Below, piece by piece: positions 50,981 through 60,148 of a stretch of DNA of 64,000 nucleotides. The stretch is from UBA7672 sp963738625. Its GTDB lineage: Bacteria > Pseudomonadota > Alphaproteobacteria > Caulobacterales > Hyphomonadaceae. The notes beneath the pieces are model-generated. The model ran no database searches. It worked only from the letters and a program-made list of their open reading frames with translations, and was not told where the DNA came from. Position 1 is the first letter of the stretch, and every line of letters starts with the position of its first letter. Both the position numbers and the translations under genes were made by a program. The stretch is taken from positions 806,001 to 870,000 of the forward strand of contig CAVTXH010000003.1 in NCBI GenBank assembly GCA_963738625.1, written 5' to 3'.

Positions 50981-53104
50981 CTAGAACGTCCCCGACACGA
51001 ACAACCGCACGATGGGACCGAATGTGCGGTGCGTTTCCTCGATGAAGGCGATCGGATTGGTGCGCCGGCCGTTCTGGTAGACCTCGCGCTTGAAGTTCTC
51101 GGAGGTGTCGTTGAGGTTGACCGCCTGCAGCCGCACCTTGAGGCCGTAGACGTCCTTGTTCTCGATCGAGAAGAAGTTGACCGACGGCGCACCCCAGAAG
51201 CGGCTGATTTCGTCCAGCCTGTAGCCCGGCGCGGACTGGTATTCCTCGAGCCCCGCCACCAGCGTCCATGTCGTGGAGGGAATGTCCCAGCGCAGGCTCA
51301 CGTCGCCATTAAGTTTGTCGCTGTAGCTGATTTCCCGGGTGATTCCGGTCAGCGGGTCTTCCACTTCGCTGTCGGAATACTTCCAGTTGAACTGGAACTG
51401 CAGGCCCTTGGCGCCGACCGGATCGAGATTGATCGTGCCAGAGAGCGACGCGTTCCAGGCCGTGGCCTTGTCGATATTGCCGACGGCGGACCCCGTCGCG
51501 CCGACAGGAACTCGATCGACCACGTCTTCGATCACGCCGGCTTCAAGCGCGAGCTTCACCGCCCCCCATTTGCCGAGCTTCTTGTTGGCCTCCGCCGACA
51601 GGATCCAGGATTGTTCGGGCACGAGGTCCGGGTTGCCCGCCTGAGTGTTGTTCTGCTGCAGGTCGACCGACGACAGGAAGTCTCCGAAGTCGAGCTGGCC
51701 GACGCGCCGTTCGCCCTTGAGGCTGATGTCCAGCGTCTCGCCGGCCTTCCAGACCAGGGCGAGGAATCCCTTCGGCCGCACGAATTCGCGCACCTGTCCG
51801 CCGGCCCCATTCTGCGACAGCTCTGAGTACTCGACGCCGAGCGAGCTCTGCAGGCTCCACACCGGATTGAGCTTGCGGCTGTAGGAGAGGTTGGTCTCCG
51901 CCCGCCGTTCCTCGACGCGCGCCGTGCCATCCGGCAGCACCGCCAGGACATAGCTTCCGTCGGTCTGACGGTCGCCGAGGTCGGTAGCGAGGTCGACATA
52001 GTTGAATGCGCCTTCGATCGCCCACTGCATGTCGCCGCCGAAAAGGCGGAAGCCGTACTCGCTGCGCAGGATGCTTTCGCCTGACTCCTCATGCACATTG
52101 ACGCGCACGCCTTCCGGCAAAGCGTTGGCGACATAGGACTCGACCGTGACGCGATCGTCGCCGTCTTCATAGCGGTTGAGCCCGATCAGCTTCAGCCTGC
52201 CCGGCCCGAACGCAAACTCGTAGTCGGCGCCGATCTCGCCGCCGATCTCGTCCTCGCCGATAAAGGAGAAGCGGCTCTCCTGCGGCAGACCGACGGGGAA
52301 GCGGAACGAATCCTCGCGCCCGGCAAAATTGAAGTATCGCGCCGACAGGTTCACGTTGGCGATGGAGCCGGCAAGCGTCTCGTAGGTTACCGTCGCATTC
52401 AGCGTGGGCTCCTCGCCTGCCCCGTTGAAGCTCTCGCGGCGAAGATCCTGTGTGACGCCGGCTGCATTTGTGATCAGGCCCGGCCCGTCATGGCCGTTGT
52501 GGAACTCTGCGAGGTCCAGTCCGACCGACCATGACCAACCGCCCGCCTTGCCGTTGGCGGACGCATCGCCCCTGAACCAGGATGGCTGCAGATTCTCGCG
52601 GAATTCCGGCACCCAGTTCCAGTTGCCGCTGAATGCGTCCACTTTGGCGATAACGTTCGCGACCTGGCCGGAAAGACCAGGAATGTCGAGGCTTGCGCCG
52701 TCGACGATCTCGATGCGCACGACGGTGTCTGCGGCGATTCGGCCCAGCGCCGTGCCGGCGTCGTTCGACTTGCCCGACACGCGGCGGCCGTTGATCAGCA
52801 CATTCTGGCTGGCCTGGCCGAAGCCGCGCTCGTCGTCCTGCCGGCTGATCTGGAAGCCGGGAATGTTGCCGACCATGTCCGCGGCTGTCTTGGGCGCGAA
52901 GCGCGCGAAGAAGGCGGGCTCGTAGACCTGCGCCTGCTGGTTTGCGGCCGGCGTTGGCGCCGGCGTCGTCCGTTCCTGAGCGGTGGCCGGAACACTTCCA
53001 AGAAGGATGAGGCTGCCCACGAGCGCGCCCGACAGCGCGGTTCCGCAAGACACAACGCCGCCGCGTCCGCGCCGTTGGCGGCCGCCCGTTCGTCCCGTCG
53101 ACAT
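50981..53104 (-). CDS. TonB-dependent outer-membrane receptor (second)
   Basis: About 707 residues. The N terminus is basic (STGRTGGRQRRGRGG) before a hydrophobic signal ending ATAQ, longer than usual. The plug has TAADMVGNIPGFQISRQDDERGFGQASQNVLINGRRVSGKSNDAGTAL-type order and a short bridging motif IVDGASLDIPGLSGQVANV. The barrel ends in Phe (LFVSGTF). The ATG at 53104 has GGGGAC eight bases before; the frame extends upstream without a better site. The ligand is unknown. Its C-terminal end lies three bases from the TerC-like gene stop, convergent. Confidence 0.9.
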   Translation of the reverse strand: MSTGRTGGRQRRGRGGVVSCGTALSGALVGSLILLGSVPATAQERTTPAPTPAANQQAQVYEPAFFARFAPKTAADMVGNIPGFQISRQDDERGFGQASQNVLINGRRVSGKSNDAGTALGRIAADTVVRIEIVDGASLDIPGLSGQVANVIAKVDAFSGNWNWVPEFRENLQPSWFRGDASANGKAGGWSWSVGLDLAEFHNGHDGPGLITNAAGVTQDLRRESFNGAGEEPTLNATVTYETLAGSIANVNLSARYFNFAGREDSFRFPVGLPQESRFSFIGEDEIGGEIGADYEFAFGPGRLKLIGLNRYEDGDDRVTVESYVANALPEGVRVNVHEESGESILRSEYGFRLFGGDMQWAIEGAFNYVDLATDLGDRQTDGSYVLAVLPDGTARVEERRAETNLSYSRKLNPVWSLQSSLGVEYSELSQNGAGGQVREFVRPKGFLALVWKAGETLDISLKGERRVGQLDFGDFLSSVDLQQNNTQAGNPDLVPEQSWILSAEANKKLGKWGAVKLALEAGVIEDVVDRVPVGATGSAVGNIDKATAWNASLSGTINLDPVGAKGLQFQFNWKYSDSEVEDPLTGITREISYSDKLNGDVSLRWDIPSTTWTLVAGLEEYQSAPGYRLDEISRFWGAPSVNFFSIENKDVYGLKVRLQAVNLNDTSENFKREVYQNGRRTNPIAFIEETHRTFGPIVRLFVSGTF

Positions 53105-53207
53105 GCACTCGTCCCCTGACCTCTGATAGAGAGTTGGGAGACGCTGCGCCCTCCGACCGGGACAGCGACTCGTATTGTTGGCAGTCCCCGATTCAGTCCG
53201 CAGATTC

Positions 53208-55679
53208 TTAGTTCGCAGGCTTCGGCTCCGCCACTGCGCCCTTGGAGCGCAAGTAGGAAGCAACGTCGTCGTGTCCGTGGCGCAACGCCATGTTGAGCGG
53301 CGAGCGCAATTCCTTGCCTCCGCGAGCGGTCTCCACCGTGTAGGCGAGGTTGACCTTTGCGCCGCGGTCCACGAGCAACTTCACCACATCAGGGCAGCCT
53401 TGCTCGGCGGCGTTGATGAGCGGCGTCTCGTCGTGTTCGACATAGCCGTTGACGTCGGCCCCGCGGTCGATGAGCAACCTCACCATATCGATCTTGCCGC
53501 GCCGGGAAGCAGCGATCAGCGGGTTGCCGTCGCCTTGCGATGCGAGGTTGGGATCGGCGCCGGCATTGAGTAGAACCCGCACCGCTCCCTCGCAGCCGCG
53601 CCGCACGGCCGCGATCAGGGGCGTGCCATCGCCGCGGAGAACCGCGTTCACGTCGGCCTTGTCTTCCGTGATCAGGCGCTTGACCTCTTCATCATTGCAG
53701 CGGCCGGCGGCGTTGAACAGCTTGTGGGCAGGCGAAGAGCCGCCATCCAGATCGACATCGCGGTCGAAATCGATGTCGATGTCGATATTGCGGCGCTGGT
53801 CGAAATCGCCGCGAGCGCGGGCAGCCGCAATTTCAGCTCTGGCCTGGGCCATCGCCTGGCGGGCGATATCCATGCCGGCGCGGCTTTCCTGCACGGCTGC
53901 CTTGATCTCGTCGCGGTGAGCGGCGACTTCGGCGCGGGCTTCCTCGATGGCGGCGCGGATCTCCTCGCGCATTTCCGGTCCGAGCGCTTCGCGCAGCTCC
54001 TCGCGGGCTTCTTGAAGCGCTTGGCGCACTTCCTCGCTGTGCTCGCTCCACTGTTCGAGATCGTCGACATCGATGCCTTCGGCTTCGAGCTCGGCCCGGA
54101 CTTCTTCCATGATGCCAGGCATCTCGTTCAGCACTTCCTGACTGACGATGGTCGAGATCTCGACGCCCAGAGCCGCCATTTCGGCGCTGAGGCCGGCCAG
54201 CTCGGCTTCGAGCTCGGGCGACAGGGCGCCGAGCGAGGTTTCGAGTTCCTGACCGAGGTCCTCCATCAGCTGCGCGAAGTCGTCGCCAAGCAGAGCAAGA
54301 TCCTCCTCGCCTGCGTCGCGCTTCCAGTCCTTGTCGCTCCAGTCCTGGTCGCGAAGGTTGGCCCAGTCGCGGGCGCGCGGCCCGGCGCTGCGATCCTGCG
54401 TCAGGTCGATCGGACGGCCATCGAGCGCTTCATCCACCGGCGGCGGCGCGCCAGGCTGCTGTGCGTTGGCGGCATCAAAGCGCGGCGTCACCATGGCGGC
54501 GATAGCGACCGCGAGCGCGAGACCGGCAAAAGCGAGACGGCCGGAGTATTTCGCATACGGCGCGCCCTTGGCGGCTTCGATCAACCGCTTGATGCGGCGG
54601 CCGGCCTGCGAGCGCGGACCGATGGCGCCGACAGCAAGACGCGGCGCGCGGGCCCAGAGCTGGTTCTGGGCTTCGAGCGTCAGCGAGCGGGCGAGCGCCT
54701 TCGCGTTGCCTGTGCGCTCGACGGCGGCCTCATCGCACGCCACTTCGCGCTCTTCGTCGATGCGACGGCTGATCCAGTAGAGCGCGGGGCTCCACCACAG
54801 CAGGGCAAGCGTCACGCGCTGCAGCAGCGCCACAACCATGTCGCGGCGTTCGATGTGCGCACGCTCGTGCTCGAGCAGGGCGGCCATGCCGGGCGAGGCC
54901 AGCGCGATGTTCTCGGGCAGCACGATGCATGGACGGAACAGGCCGGCCGCCATCGGGCCGGGCGCATCGGGGCTAACCGCCACGCGCACGCCCTTCATCC
55001 GGGTCTGCAGCTTTTCAGGTAGATCTGCCGGGCGCGCGCGCGCGACAAGGCGCTCGACAGCGATGAGGTCGCGGAAGATGCGGACCAGCAGGATCAGCGA
55101 GCCGGCAATCCAGATCATCGCCAGCGGCAATGTCAGGTCAGGCAGGCTGAATTCCGGCAGCTTGACCTGCGGCAGCGTGAAGAGCGGCCTGGGCGGCGGC
55201 GCGGCGACAAGCGTCGGCTGGACCGCGGCCTGCAACGCGCGATCGCCCATGTCGAGCGCCCATTTCGGCGCGCCATTGGCGATTGCTTCCTTGCCGAACG
55301 CGGTTTCGCTCAAGGGGACTGCGCCGCCCTCTGTCGCCGCCTTGATGGCCTGCGTTCCGAGACCGACGGCCCAGATTGGCGCGCCGGCGTCGGCCAGGGT
55401 CTTTTCGATCAGGGAGGGTCCGGTCCGGACGGGCTGTTCGACCGCCGGGGCGGGAGCGTTGATCCGGTCAAGCAGAGCGCGCGCGAGGCTCTCGCCGGGA
55501 ATGAACGCCGCCAGCGGCAGCGCGATCGAGGCGACCAGGGCCACGGCCGCAAGATCATAGCGCGTCGTCCCGCGCATACGGCGCCCGAGGATGAGCGCGC
55601 CAGCGAGCACGGCGGCGATCGCCACGCTTTGCCAGAGATGCCCGACGATGAGGGTCTGCACTACGCCCGCGTCAATCAT
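53208..55679 (-). CDS. M56 (BlaR1-like) membrane metallopeptidase with C-terminal ankyrin repeats
   Basis: 823 residues. Four N-terminal membrane helices surround the M56 zinc site HERAH (271-275) with the third ligand region EEREVACDEAA, as in BlaR1/MecR1. After a further helix (about 385) come a Glu/Asp-rich coiled coil (about 450-640) and then five ankyrin-like repeats (GDGTPLIAAVRRGCEGAVRVLLNAGAD, GNPLIAASRRGKIDMVRLLIDRGAD and so on). The penicillin-binding sensor of BlaR1 is absent. It likely cleaves or inactivates the BlaI-type repressor encoded just upstream. The ATG at 55679 overlaps that gene by eight bases and has GGAGGG upstream. Confidence 0.88.
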   Translation of the reverse strand: MIDAGVVQTLIVGHLWQSVAIAAVLAGALILGRRMRGTTRYDLAAVALVASIALPLAAFIPGESLARALLDRINAPAPAVEQPVRTGPSLIEKTLADAGAPIWAVGLGTQAIKAATEGGAVPLSETAFGKEAIANGAPKWALDMGDRALQAAVQPTLVAAPPPRPLFTLPQVKLPEFSLPDLTLPLAMIWIAGSLILLVRIFRDLIAVERLVARARPADLPEKLQTRMKGVRVAVSPDAPGPMAAGLFRPCIVLPENIALASPGMAALLEHERAHIERRDMVVALLQRVTLALLWWSPALYWISRRIDEEREVACDEAAVERTGNAKALARSLTLEAQNQLWARAPRLAVGAIGPRSQAGRRIKRLIEAAKGAPYAKYSGRLAFAGLALAVAIAAMVTPRFDAANAQQPGAPPPVDEALDGRPIDLTQDRSAGPRARDWANLRDQDWSDKDWKRDAGEEDLALLGDDFAQLMEDLGQELETSLGALSPELEAELAGLSAEMAALGVEISTIVSQEVLNEMPGIMEEVRAELEAEGIDVDDLEQWSEHSEEVRQALQEAREELREALGPEMREEIRAAIEEARAEVAAHRDEIKAAVQESRAGMDIARQAMAQARAEIAAARARGDFDQRRNIDIDIDFDRDVDLDGGSSPAHKLFNAAGRCNDEEVKRLITEDKADVNAVLRGDGTPLIAAVRRGCEGAVRVLLNAGADPNLASQGDGNPLIAASRRGKIDMVRLLIDRGADVNGYVEHDETPLINAAEQGCPDVVKLLVDRGAKVNLAYTVETARGGKELRSPLNMALRHGHDDVASYLRSKGAVAEPKPAN

Positions 55680-56070
55680 TGTCACCCTCCTCGGAGGAAA
55701 TGCTGTCGAGTTCGTCCTTCAGCGCCTGCAGTTCTTCGGCGCTCAGATTCTGTGTGCGGATGAGGTGCTGCGCCAGTTCTGACGGCGAGCCTTCGAAAAA
55801 GGTCGACACCATCTTGCGCAGAGCCCGCGAGCGCGCTTCAGCGCGTGAGACTGCAGGCTTGTAGATGAAGGCGCGGCCATCCTGGCGCGGGATCACATAG
55901 TTCTTGTCGGTCAGGATCCGCAGGATGGTGAGCACGGTGTTGTAGGCGACGGGGTATGTCTTCCCGAGCGCATCGGTAACGTCACGCACGCTCGCCTCCC
56001 CCTTCTCCCACAGCACGCGCATCACGCGCTGTTCCGCTTCGGTGAGAACATCCGATTTTGGCTTGGGCAT
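55672..56070 (-). CDS. BlaI/MecI/CopY family repressor
   Basis: 132 residues. Winged helix of the BlaI family: LTEAEQRVMRVLWEKGEASVRDVTDALG, YPVAYNTVLTILRILTDKNYVIPRQDGRAFIYKP, followed by the dimerisation helices (MVSTFFEGSPSELAQHLI). Such repressors bind palindromes and are released when a partner M56 peptidase cuts them. The partner gene follows directly with an 8-base overlap. The ATG at 56070 has AGAAGGGG. A palindrome at 56163-56178 upstream is its likely autoregulatory site, and a matching one lies at 45380. Confidence 0.92.
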   Translation of the reverse strand: MPKPKSDVLTEAEQRVMRVLWEKGEASVRDVTDALGKTYPVAYNTVLTILRILTDKNYVIPRQDGRAFIYKPAVSRAEARSRALRKMVSTFFEGSPSELAQHLIRTQNLSAEELQALKDELDSISSEEGDND

Positions 56071-56162
56071 GGCGGCCCCTTCTGGGTGGCCAGCCTTTTC
56101 GAGAAAAAGCGGGCAACTAAGGTCTTGGGACTTGCACCCTCCGATTTATCGATAATCGAGTC

Positions 56163-56178
56163 AACTAGGTTTATAGTT
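56163..56178. promoter_or_regulatory. Palindromic operator upstream of the blaI-like gene
   Basis: AACTA-GGTTTA-TAGTT, a perfect 5-bp dyad with 6-base spacer, 93 bases before the repressor start in an unusually AT-rich stretch. The same arms and spacing occur at 45380-45395 over a promoter -10 box. An extra half-site-like AACTAAGG is at 56115. Confidence 0.6.
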
Positions 56179-56282
56179 TGAGCTGAAAATTTCTGCGGCG
56201 GGCCCAACGACCCCCGCCTTCCGTGGGCGGGGATCGTGAACTCGCGCGATGGCTATGCCCGCCGTGTTTGTGCGTGCGCTCC

Positions 56283-57227
56283 CTATGTAGCTGCCGGGAA
56301 CGACAGGGGATCGGCAGGCTCGAGACCGAACGAGGCCTTGGGGTTGGCGTAGTCGCCCAGCAGCAGCTCGTAGTGCAGGTGCATCGGGATCTGGTAGCTC
56401 GCCGTGTTGCCCATCAGCCCGATCTGGTCGCCCGCCCTGACCGTCACGCCGGCCGACAGCCCCTTTCCGAACGAAGCAAGGTGGGCGTAGCGCGTATAAA
56501 CCCCGCCGCCGTGATCAATGACCAGCATGTTGCCGTAGTCGTCGCGATACTTCATTTCGACGATCGATCCATCCGCTGCAGCGAGGATCGGCGCGCCTGT
56601 CTCCGCATGATAGTCGAGCCCCTTGTGCAGCCGGGCGCCGCGCTTGCCGAAGCCTGACGACAGGCACGCGCCGCGCGAGGGGAAAGTCGCCAGCCTCACG
56701 CCCTTCACATTCACCAGCGGAGCGTACTTCGTGACGCGCAGCTGCGCATCCGCAGGCGGCGCGTTCTCGATCTTCATGCGCGGGCAGAGATCGAGGCCAG
56801 GCGAGAAGGCCGCCTGCACGATTCCCGCCGGCGCAGACGATGGCGCAGGCGTTGCTCCGCTCGGCGCTGGCGCCGGGGCTAGGGCAGCTGCGGGCGGTTG
56901 CGCCGGCATGACGTCCGCCGCATCCATCGCCAGGTTGTCGAGCTGCTCGTCCATCGTGCCGCTGTCGCGCTCCACGACGATAACCTCGCCCGCCGCCGCC
57001 GCGATATCGTTCGCCTGCTGCGTCAGCGCCGCGAACGTCTTATCCGAGACAAGCCCGCGGAGCTCCGCGAGGTTCGAGCCCTCCAGCCGCAGCCGGGCCC
57101 GCAGATCGTTGGCGCTTTTGTTGATCGTGTCGGTCCATTCCGGCGGGGCGGGATAGATGCTGCCGCCGAGATAACCCGCAACGCCGGTCGCGCCGGCGAA
57201 CGCCAGCGTCAGCAATGCCTTCAACAT
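56283..57227 (-). CDS. M23 family metallopeptidase (LytM-type), membrane anchored
   Basis: 314 residues. A single N-terminal hydrophobic segment (LLTLAFAGATGVAGYLGG) is a signal or anchor. A helical region and an Ala/Pro linker (about 110-145) follow. The C-terminal LytM domain has RLHKGLDYHAETGAPILAAADG, DHGGGVYTRYAHL and the final MHLHYELL, giving the H-x3-D and H-x-H zinc ligands. It probably cuts peptidoglycan cross-bridges or activates amidases. The ATG at 57227 follows GGAGACGGGGAC. It lies upstream of the BlaI-like gene on the same strand but is separated by about 200 bases. Confidence 0.9.
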   Translation of the reverse strand: MLKALLTLAFAGATGVAGYLGGSIYPAPPEWTDTINKSANDLRARLRLEGSNLAELRGLVSDKTFAALTQQANDIAAAAGEVIVVERDSGTMDEQLDNLAMDAADVMPAQPPAAALAPAPAPSGATPAPSSAPAGIVQAAFSPGLDLCPRMKIENAPPADAQLRVTKYAPLVNVKGVRLATFPSRGACLSSGFGKRGARLHKGLDYHAETGAPILAAADGSIVEMKYRDDYGNMLVIDHGGGVYTRYAHLASFGKGLSAGVTVRAGDQIGLMGNTASYQIPMHLHYELLLGDYANPKASFGLEPADPLSFPAAT

Positions 57228-57365
57228 GTCCCCGTCTCCACCACGGGGGCGGTCGTCGCGCCGCCCTCAGGGTCCTGAGCGTACGCTCCGCGCGCGGCAG
57301 CGCAACGCCCGGGGCGTTTTCGCCGGACCTGGCCGCCTTTGGCGCGAACCTGCGCCGCCGACGAC

Positions 57366-58106
57366 CTAGTCCCCGCGCTTCACGCGCGCCTTGCCTCGCC
57401 CCAGCGCCAGCGCCTTGATCGCGCCGCGGAAGGTGCGCACCTCCTGCGCCGTCCAGCCTGCGCGCGTGAAAGCATTGCGCAGATTCTGCACCATGGGCGC
57501 GCGCTTCTCCTCCGGAAAGAAGAAGCCGGCGCGATCGAGCTCTTCCTCGAAATGCTCCATCATCCCGACCAGCTCGTCGCGCGTCGCCGGCGCATCGACT
57601 GCGCCGGCAAACGCCTCCGGCGGACCGGTCGCTTCCGCCTCGGCGTAGCCGTGTGCGACCAGCGCCACAGCCTGCGCGAGATTGAGCGAGGCGAAAGCCG
57701 TGTTCACCGGGAAGGACAGGATCGCATCGGCCAGCGCGACGGCTTCGTTGGGCAGTCCCGCCCGCTCCGCCCCGAACAGAACAGCGGTACGCCCGGGCGT
57801 CGCGCGCATCCGCGTCACGGCCTCGACCGCGCCCAGCACCGGCTTTTCCATGCCTCTCGGACGCGCCGTCGTCGCCAGCACCAGCCCGCAGTCTTTGATC
57901 GCCTGCTCGACCGTCTCGAACACCGCGGCGGCGACGACATCCGGCAGGGCCCCGGCGCTCATCGTCTCGGCTGCGGGGTTAGGCCAGCCATCGCGCGGCG
58001 CCACGAGGCGAAGGTCGGTCAGGCCGAAATTCGCCATCACGCGCGCGGCGGCGCCGATATTCTCGCCCAGCTGGGGCGCAACAAGGACGAAGCAGGGCCG
58101 GTTCAT
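57366..58106 (-). CDS. trmJ: tRNA (cytidine/uridine-2'-O-)-methyltransferase TrmJ
   Basis: 246 residues of the SPOUT/TrmH superfamily. Motif 1 is VLVAPQLGENIGAAARVMANFGLTDLRLV. The trefoil-knot SAM site is TAVLFGAERAGLPNEAV with LSFPVNTAFASLNLAQAVALVAHGYAEA. The C-terminal extension (ELVGMMEHFEEELDRAGFF) is characteristic of TrmJ and not of other TrmH proteins. TrmJ methylates the ribose at position 32 of tRNAs. The start is ATG at 58106. A possible 36-codon leader frame lies just upstream. Confidence 0.9.
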   Translation of the reverse strand: MNRPCFVLVAPQLGENIGAAARVMANFGLTDLRLVAPRDGWPNPAAETMSAGALPDVVAAAVFETVEQAIKDCGLVLATTARPRGMEKPVLGAVEAVTRMRATPGRTAVLFGAERAGLPNEAVALADAILSFPVNTAFASLNLAQAVALVAHGYAEAEATGPPEAFAGAVDAPATRDELVGMMEHFEEELDRAGFFFPEEKRAPMVQNLRNAFTRAGWTAQEVRTFRGAIKALALGRGKARVKRGD

Positions 58107-58115
58107 CGCGCCGGT

Positions 58116-58226
58116 CTAGCGCGCGAGGGCCGCCTGCGCCACGTCCTTGAGAACCAATGTGAAGGCAAGCGTCGGCCGCCCTGAAACTGCAGCACGCCGC
58201 AGCAGGTTCAGCGCGGCTTGTCGCAT
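58116..58226 (-). CDS. Possible 36-residue small protein upstream of trmJ
   Basis: The frame starts at ATG 58226 with GGAGAGGG just upstream and ends at TAG, nine bases before the trmJ start. The product begins MRQAALNLLRRAAVSG and is basic and amphipathic. It may be a translated leader or chance. No family is recognised. Confidence 0.3.
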   Translation of the reverse strand: MRQAALNLLRRAAVSGRPTLAFTLVLKDVAQAALAR

Positions 58227-58400
58227 TCGACCCTCTCCAAAAGGGTGCGCCAAGCATAACAGAACGGCTGAAATCCGCCCAGTATTCCCCGCCGGTTGAT
58301 CGTCGTTTCATCGCCCATTGTGCATGGATACGCGTCTGCTATAGCCCGGCGCAGAACCTCGCGTTAAGCCGCGTTACGCCGCCTTCATGGAGCCTTCCCT

Positions 58401-59615
58401 ATGCCCGTCATCAAGGTCGCAAATCCCGTCGTGGAGATGGACGGGGACGAGATGACCCGCATCATCTGGGACCTGATCAAGCAGCGCCTGATCCTGCCCT
58501 ACCTCGACATCGACCTGAAATATTACGACCTGTCGATCCAGAACCGCGACGCGACCGATGACAAGGTGACGGTCGAGTCCGCCGAGGCCACCAAGAAATA
58601 CGGCGTCGCCGTGAAGTGCGCGACCATCACGCCGGACGAGGCCCGCGTCGAAGAATTCAAGCTGAAGAAGATGTGGAAGTCGCCCAACGGCACGATCCGC
58701 AACATCCTCGACGGCGTGGTCTTCCGCGAGCCGATCGTGATGAAGAACGTGCCGCGGCTCGTCCCCGGCTGGACCCAGCCGGTCGTCATCGGCCGTCACG
58801 CCTTCGGCGACCAGTATCGCGCCACCGACTTCCGCGTGCCTGGACCGGGCAAGCTGAAGATGGTGTTCACGCCCGCGGGCGGCGGCGCTCCGATCGAATA
58901 CGAGGTGTTTGATTTCCCCGGCGCCGGCGTCGCCATGGGCATGTTCAACCTCGACAAGTCGATCCGCGATTTCGCGCGCGCCTCGTTCAATTTTGGCCTG
59001 CAACGGAAGTGGCCCGTTTATCTGTCCACCAAGAACACCATCCTCAAGGCCTATGACGGCCGCTTCAAGGACATCTTCCAGGAAGTGTTCGACGCCGAGT
59101 TCAAGGACAAGTTCGCCGAGTTCAAAGGTACGTACGAGCACCGCCTGATCGACGACATGGTGGCGGCCTCGCTCAAATGGTCCGGCGGCTATGTCTGGGC
59201 GTGCAAGAACTATGACGGTGACGTCCAGTCCGACACGGTCGCACAGGGCTATGGCTCGCTCGGCCTGATGACCTCGGTGCTGATGACGCCGGATGGCAAG
59301 ACAGTGGAAGCCGAAGCCGCCCACGGCACGGTCACCCGCCACTATCGCGCACACCAGCAGGGCAAGGCGACGTCGACCAACTCGGTCGCCTCGATCTTCG
59401 CCTGGACGCGCGGCCTCGCGCACCGCGCCAAGCTCGATGGCAACGCCGAACTCGCCAAGTTCGCCGACACGCTGGAGAAGACCGTGGTCGCCACGGTCGA
59501 AGCCGGCTTCATGACCAAGGACCTGTCGCTCCTCATCGGACCCGACCAGCCCTGGCTCACCACAGAAGGCTTCATCGAGAAGATCGCCGCCAACTTCCAG
59601 GAAGCGATGACCTGA
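58401..59615 (+). CDS. icd: NADP-dependent isocitrate dehydrogenase
   Basis: 404 residues, the dimeric eukaryote-like type usual in alphaproteobacteria. It starts KVANPVVEMDGDEMTRIIW and contains the isocitrate-binding NGTIRNILDGVVFREP, KKMWKSP, the metal-binding Asp region YDGDVQSDTVAQGYGSLGLMTSVL and the NADP-binding EAAHGTVTRHYRAHQQGKATSTN. It oxidatively decarboxylates isocitrate to 2-oxoglutarate in the TCA cycle. The ATG at 58401 is preceded by GGAGCC. Its position near alaS and recA is common in Caulobacterales. A strong terminator follows at 59663. Confidence 0.97.
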   Translation: MPVIKVANPVVEMDGDEMTRIIWDLIKQRLILPYLDIDLKYYDLSIQNRDATDDKVTVESAEATKKYGVAVKCATITPDEARVEEFKLKKMWKSPNGTIRNILDGVVFREPIVMKNVPRLVPGWTQPVVIGRHAFGDQYRATDFRVPGPGKLKMVFTPAGGGAPIEYEVFDFPGAGVAMGMFNLDKSIRDFARASFNFGLQRKWPVYLSTKNTILKAYDGRFKDIFQEVFDAEFKDKFAEFKGTYEHRLIDDMVAASLKWSGGYVWACKNYDGDVQSDTVAQGYGSLGLMTSVLMTPDGKTVEAEAAHGTVTRHYRAHQQGKATSTNSVASIFAWTRGLAHRAKLDGNAELAKFADTLEKTVVATVEAGFMTKDLSLLIGPDQPWLTTEGFIEKIAANFQEAMT

Positions 59616-59662
59616 GGTGTTGCGGAAGGGTTTCCCTCACGACTGCGATACATAACGACATG

Positions 59663-59698
59663 CAAGGCTCGCGGAGCGATCCGCGGGCCTTGTTCTTT
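59663..59698 (+). terminator. icd: Rho-independent terminator of icd
   Basis: A 13-bp stem with one G-T pair (CAAGGCTCGCGGA / TCCGCGGGCCTTG) and a GCGA loop is followed by TTCTTT. It lies 47 bases after the icd stop. Confidence 0.85.
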
Positions 59699-59743
59699 CC
59701 GGGATTGGGCTCATGCTTCGCGGGCCTTTCTGGGAGCGCCCCA

Positions 59744-60148
59744 ATGAAACCGATCAACCTGCCCCTCATCGGCCTTACGCTGGTTAACGTCGCCGCCGCG
59801 GCGGTCGTCATCACCGGCCTGTCCGTCAACCGCGCCCAGGCGGCGCCCGGGCCATCGACCACGCTTCGAGCCGAGAGGCTCGAACTTGTCGACAAGTCCG
59901 GCCAGGTGCGCGGGCAGTTCCATGTCGAGGAAAGCGGCGAGGCGGTCTTCCGCATGCGGGACCAGCAGCGCCAAATCCGCGTCAAGCTGGGCGCATCCGG
60001 CAAAGGCTCCGGCTTCATACTGATGGACGACCAGACCGAACCCGCCGTGCAGATGCTCGCCGGCGTCTCCGCCCTAACCAACAAGCGCGACACGCAAGTC
60101 ACCCTGCGCGACGGCGCGGCCAGCTGCACCCTGACGGCGAAGAACTAG
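59744..60148 (+). CDS. Exported or anchored protein of unknown function
   Basis: 134 residues with one N-terminal hydrophobic segment (LPLIGLTLVNVAAAAVVITGL) that may stay as an anchor or be cleaved after AQA. The rest is beta-rich with the repeated idea LRAERLELVDKSGQVRGQF, FRMRDQQRQIRVKLGASG and FILMDDQ, a pattern seen in short secreted proteins with tandem beta-hairpins; no named family comes to mind. The ATG at 59744 has TGGGAG upstream. Its TAG shares the CTAG tetramer with the stop of the convergent gene at 60145. Confidence 0.68.
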   Translation: MKPINLPLIGLTLVNVAAAAVVITGLSVNRAQAAPGPSTTLRAERLELVDKSGQVRGQFHVEESGEAVFRMRDQQRQIRVKLGASGKGSGFILMDDQTEPAVQMLAGVSALTNKRDTQVTLRDGAASCTLTAKN

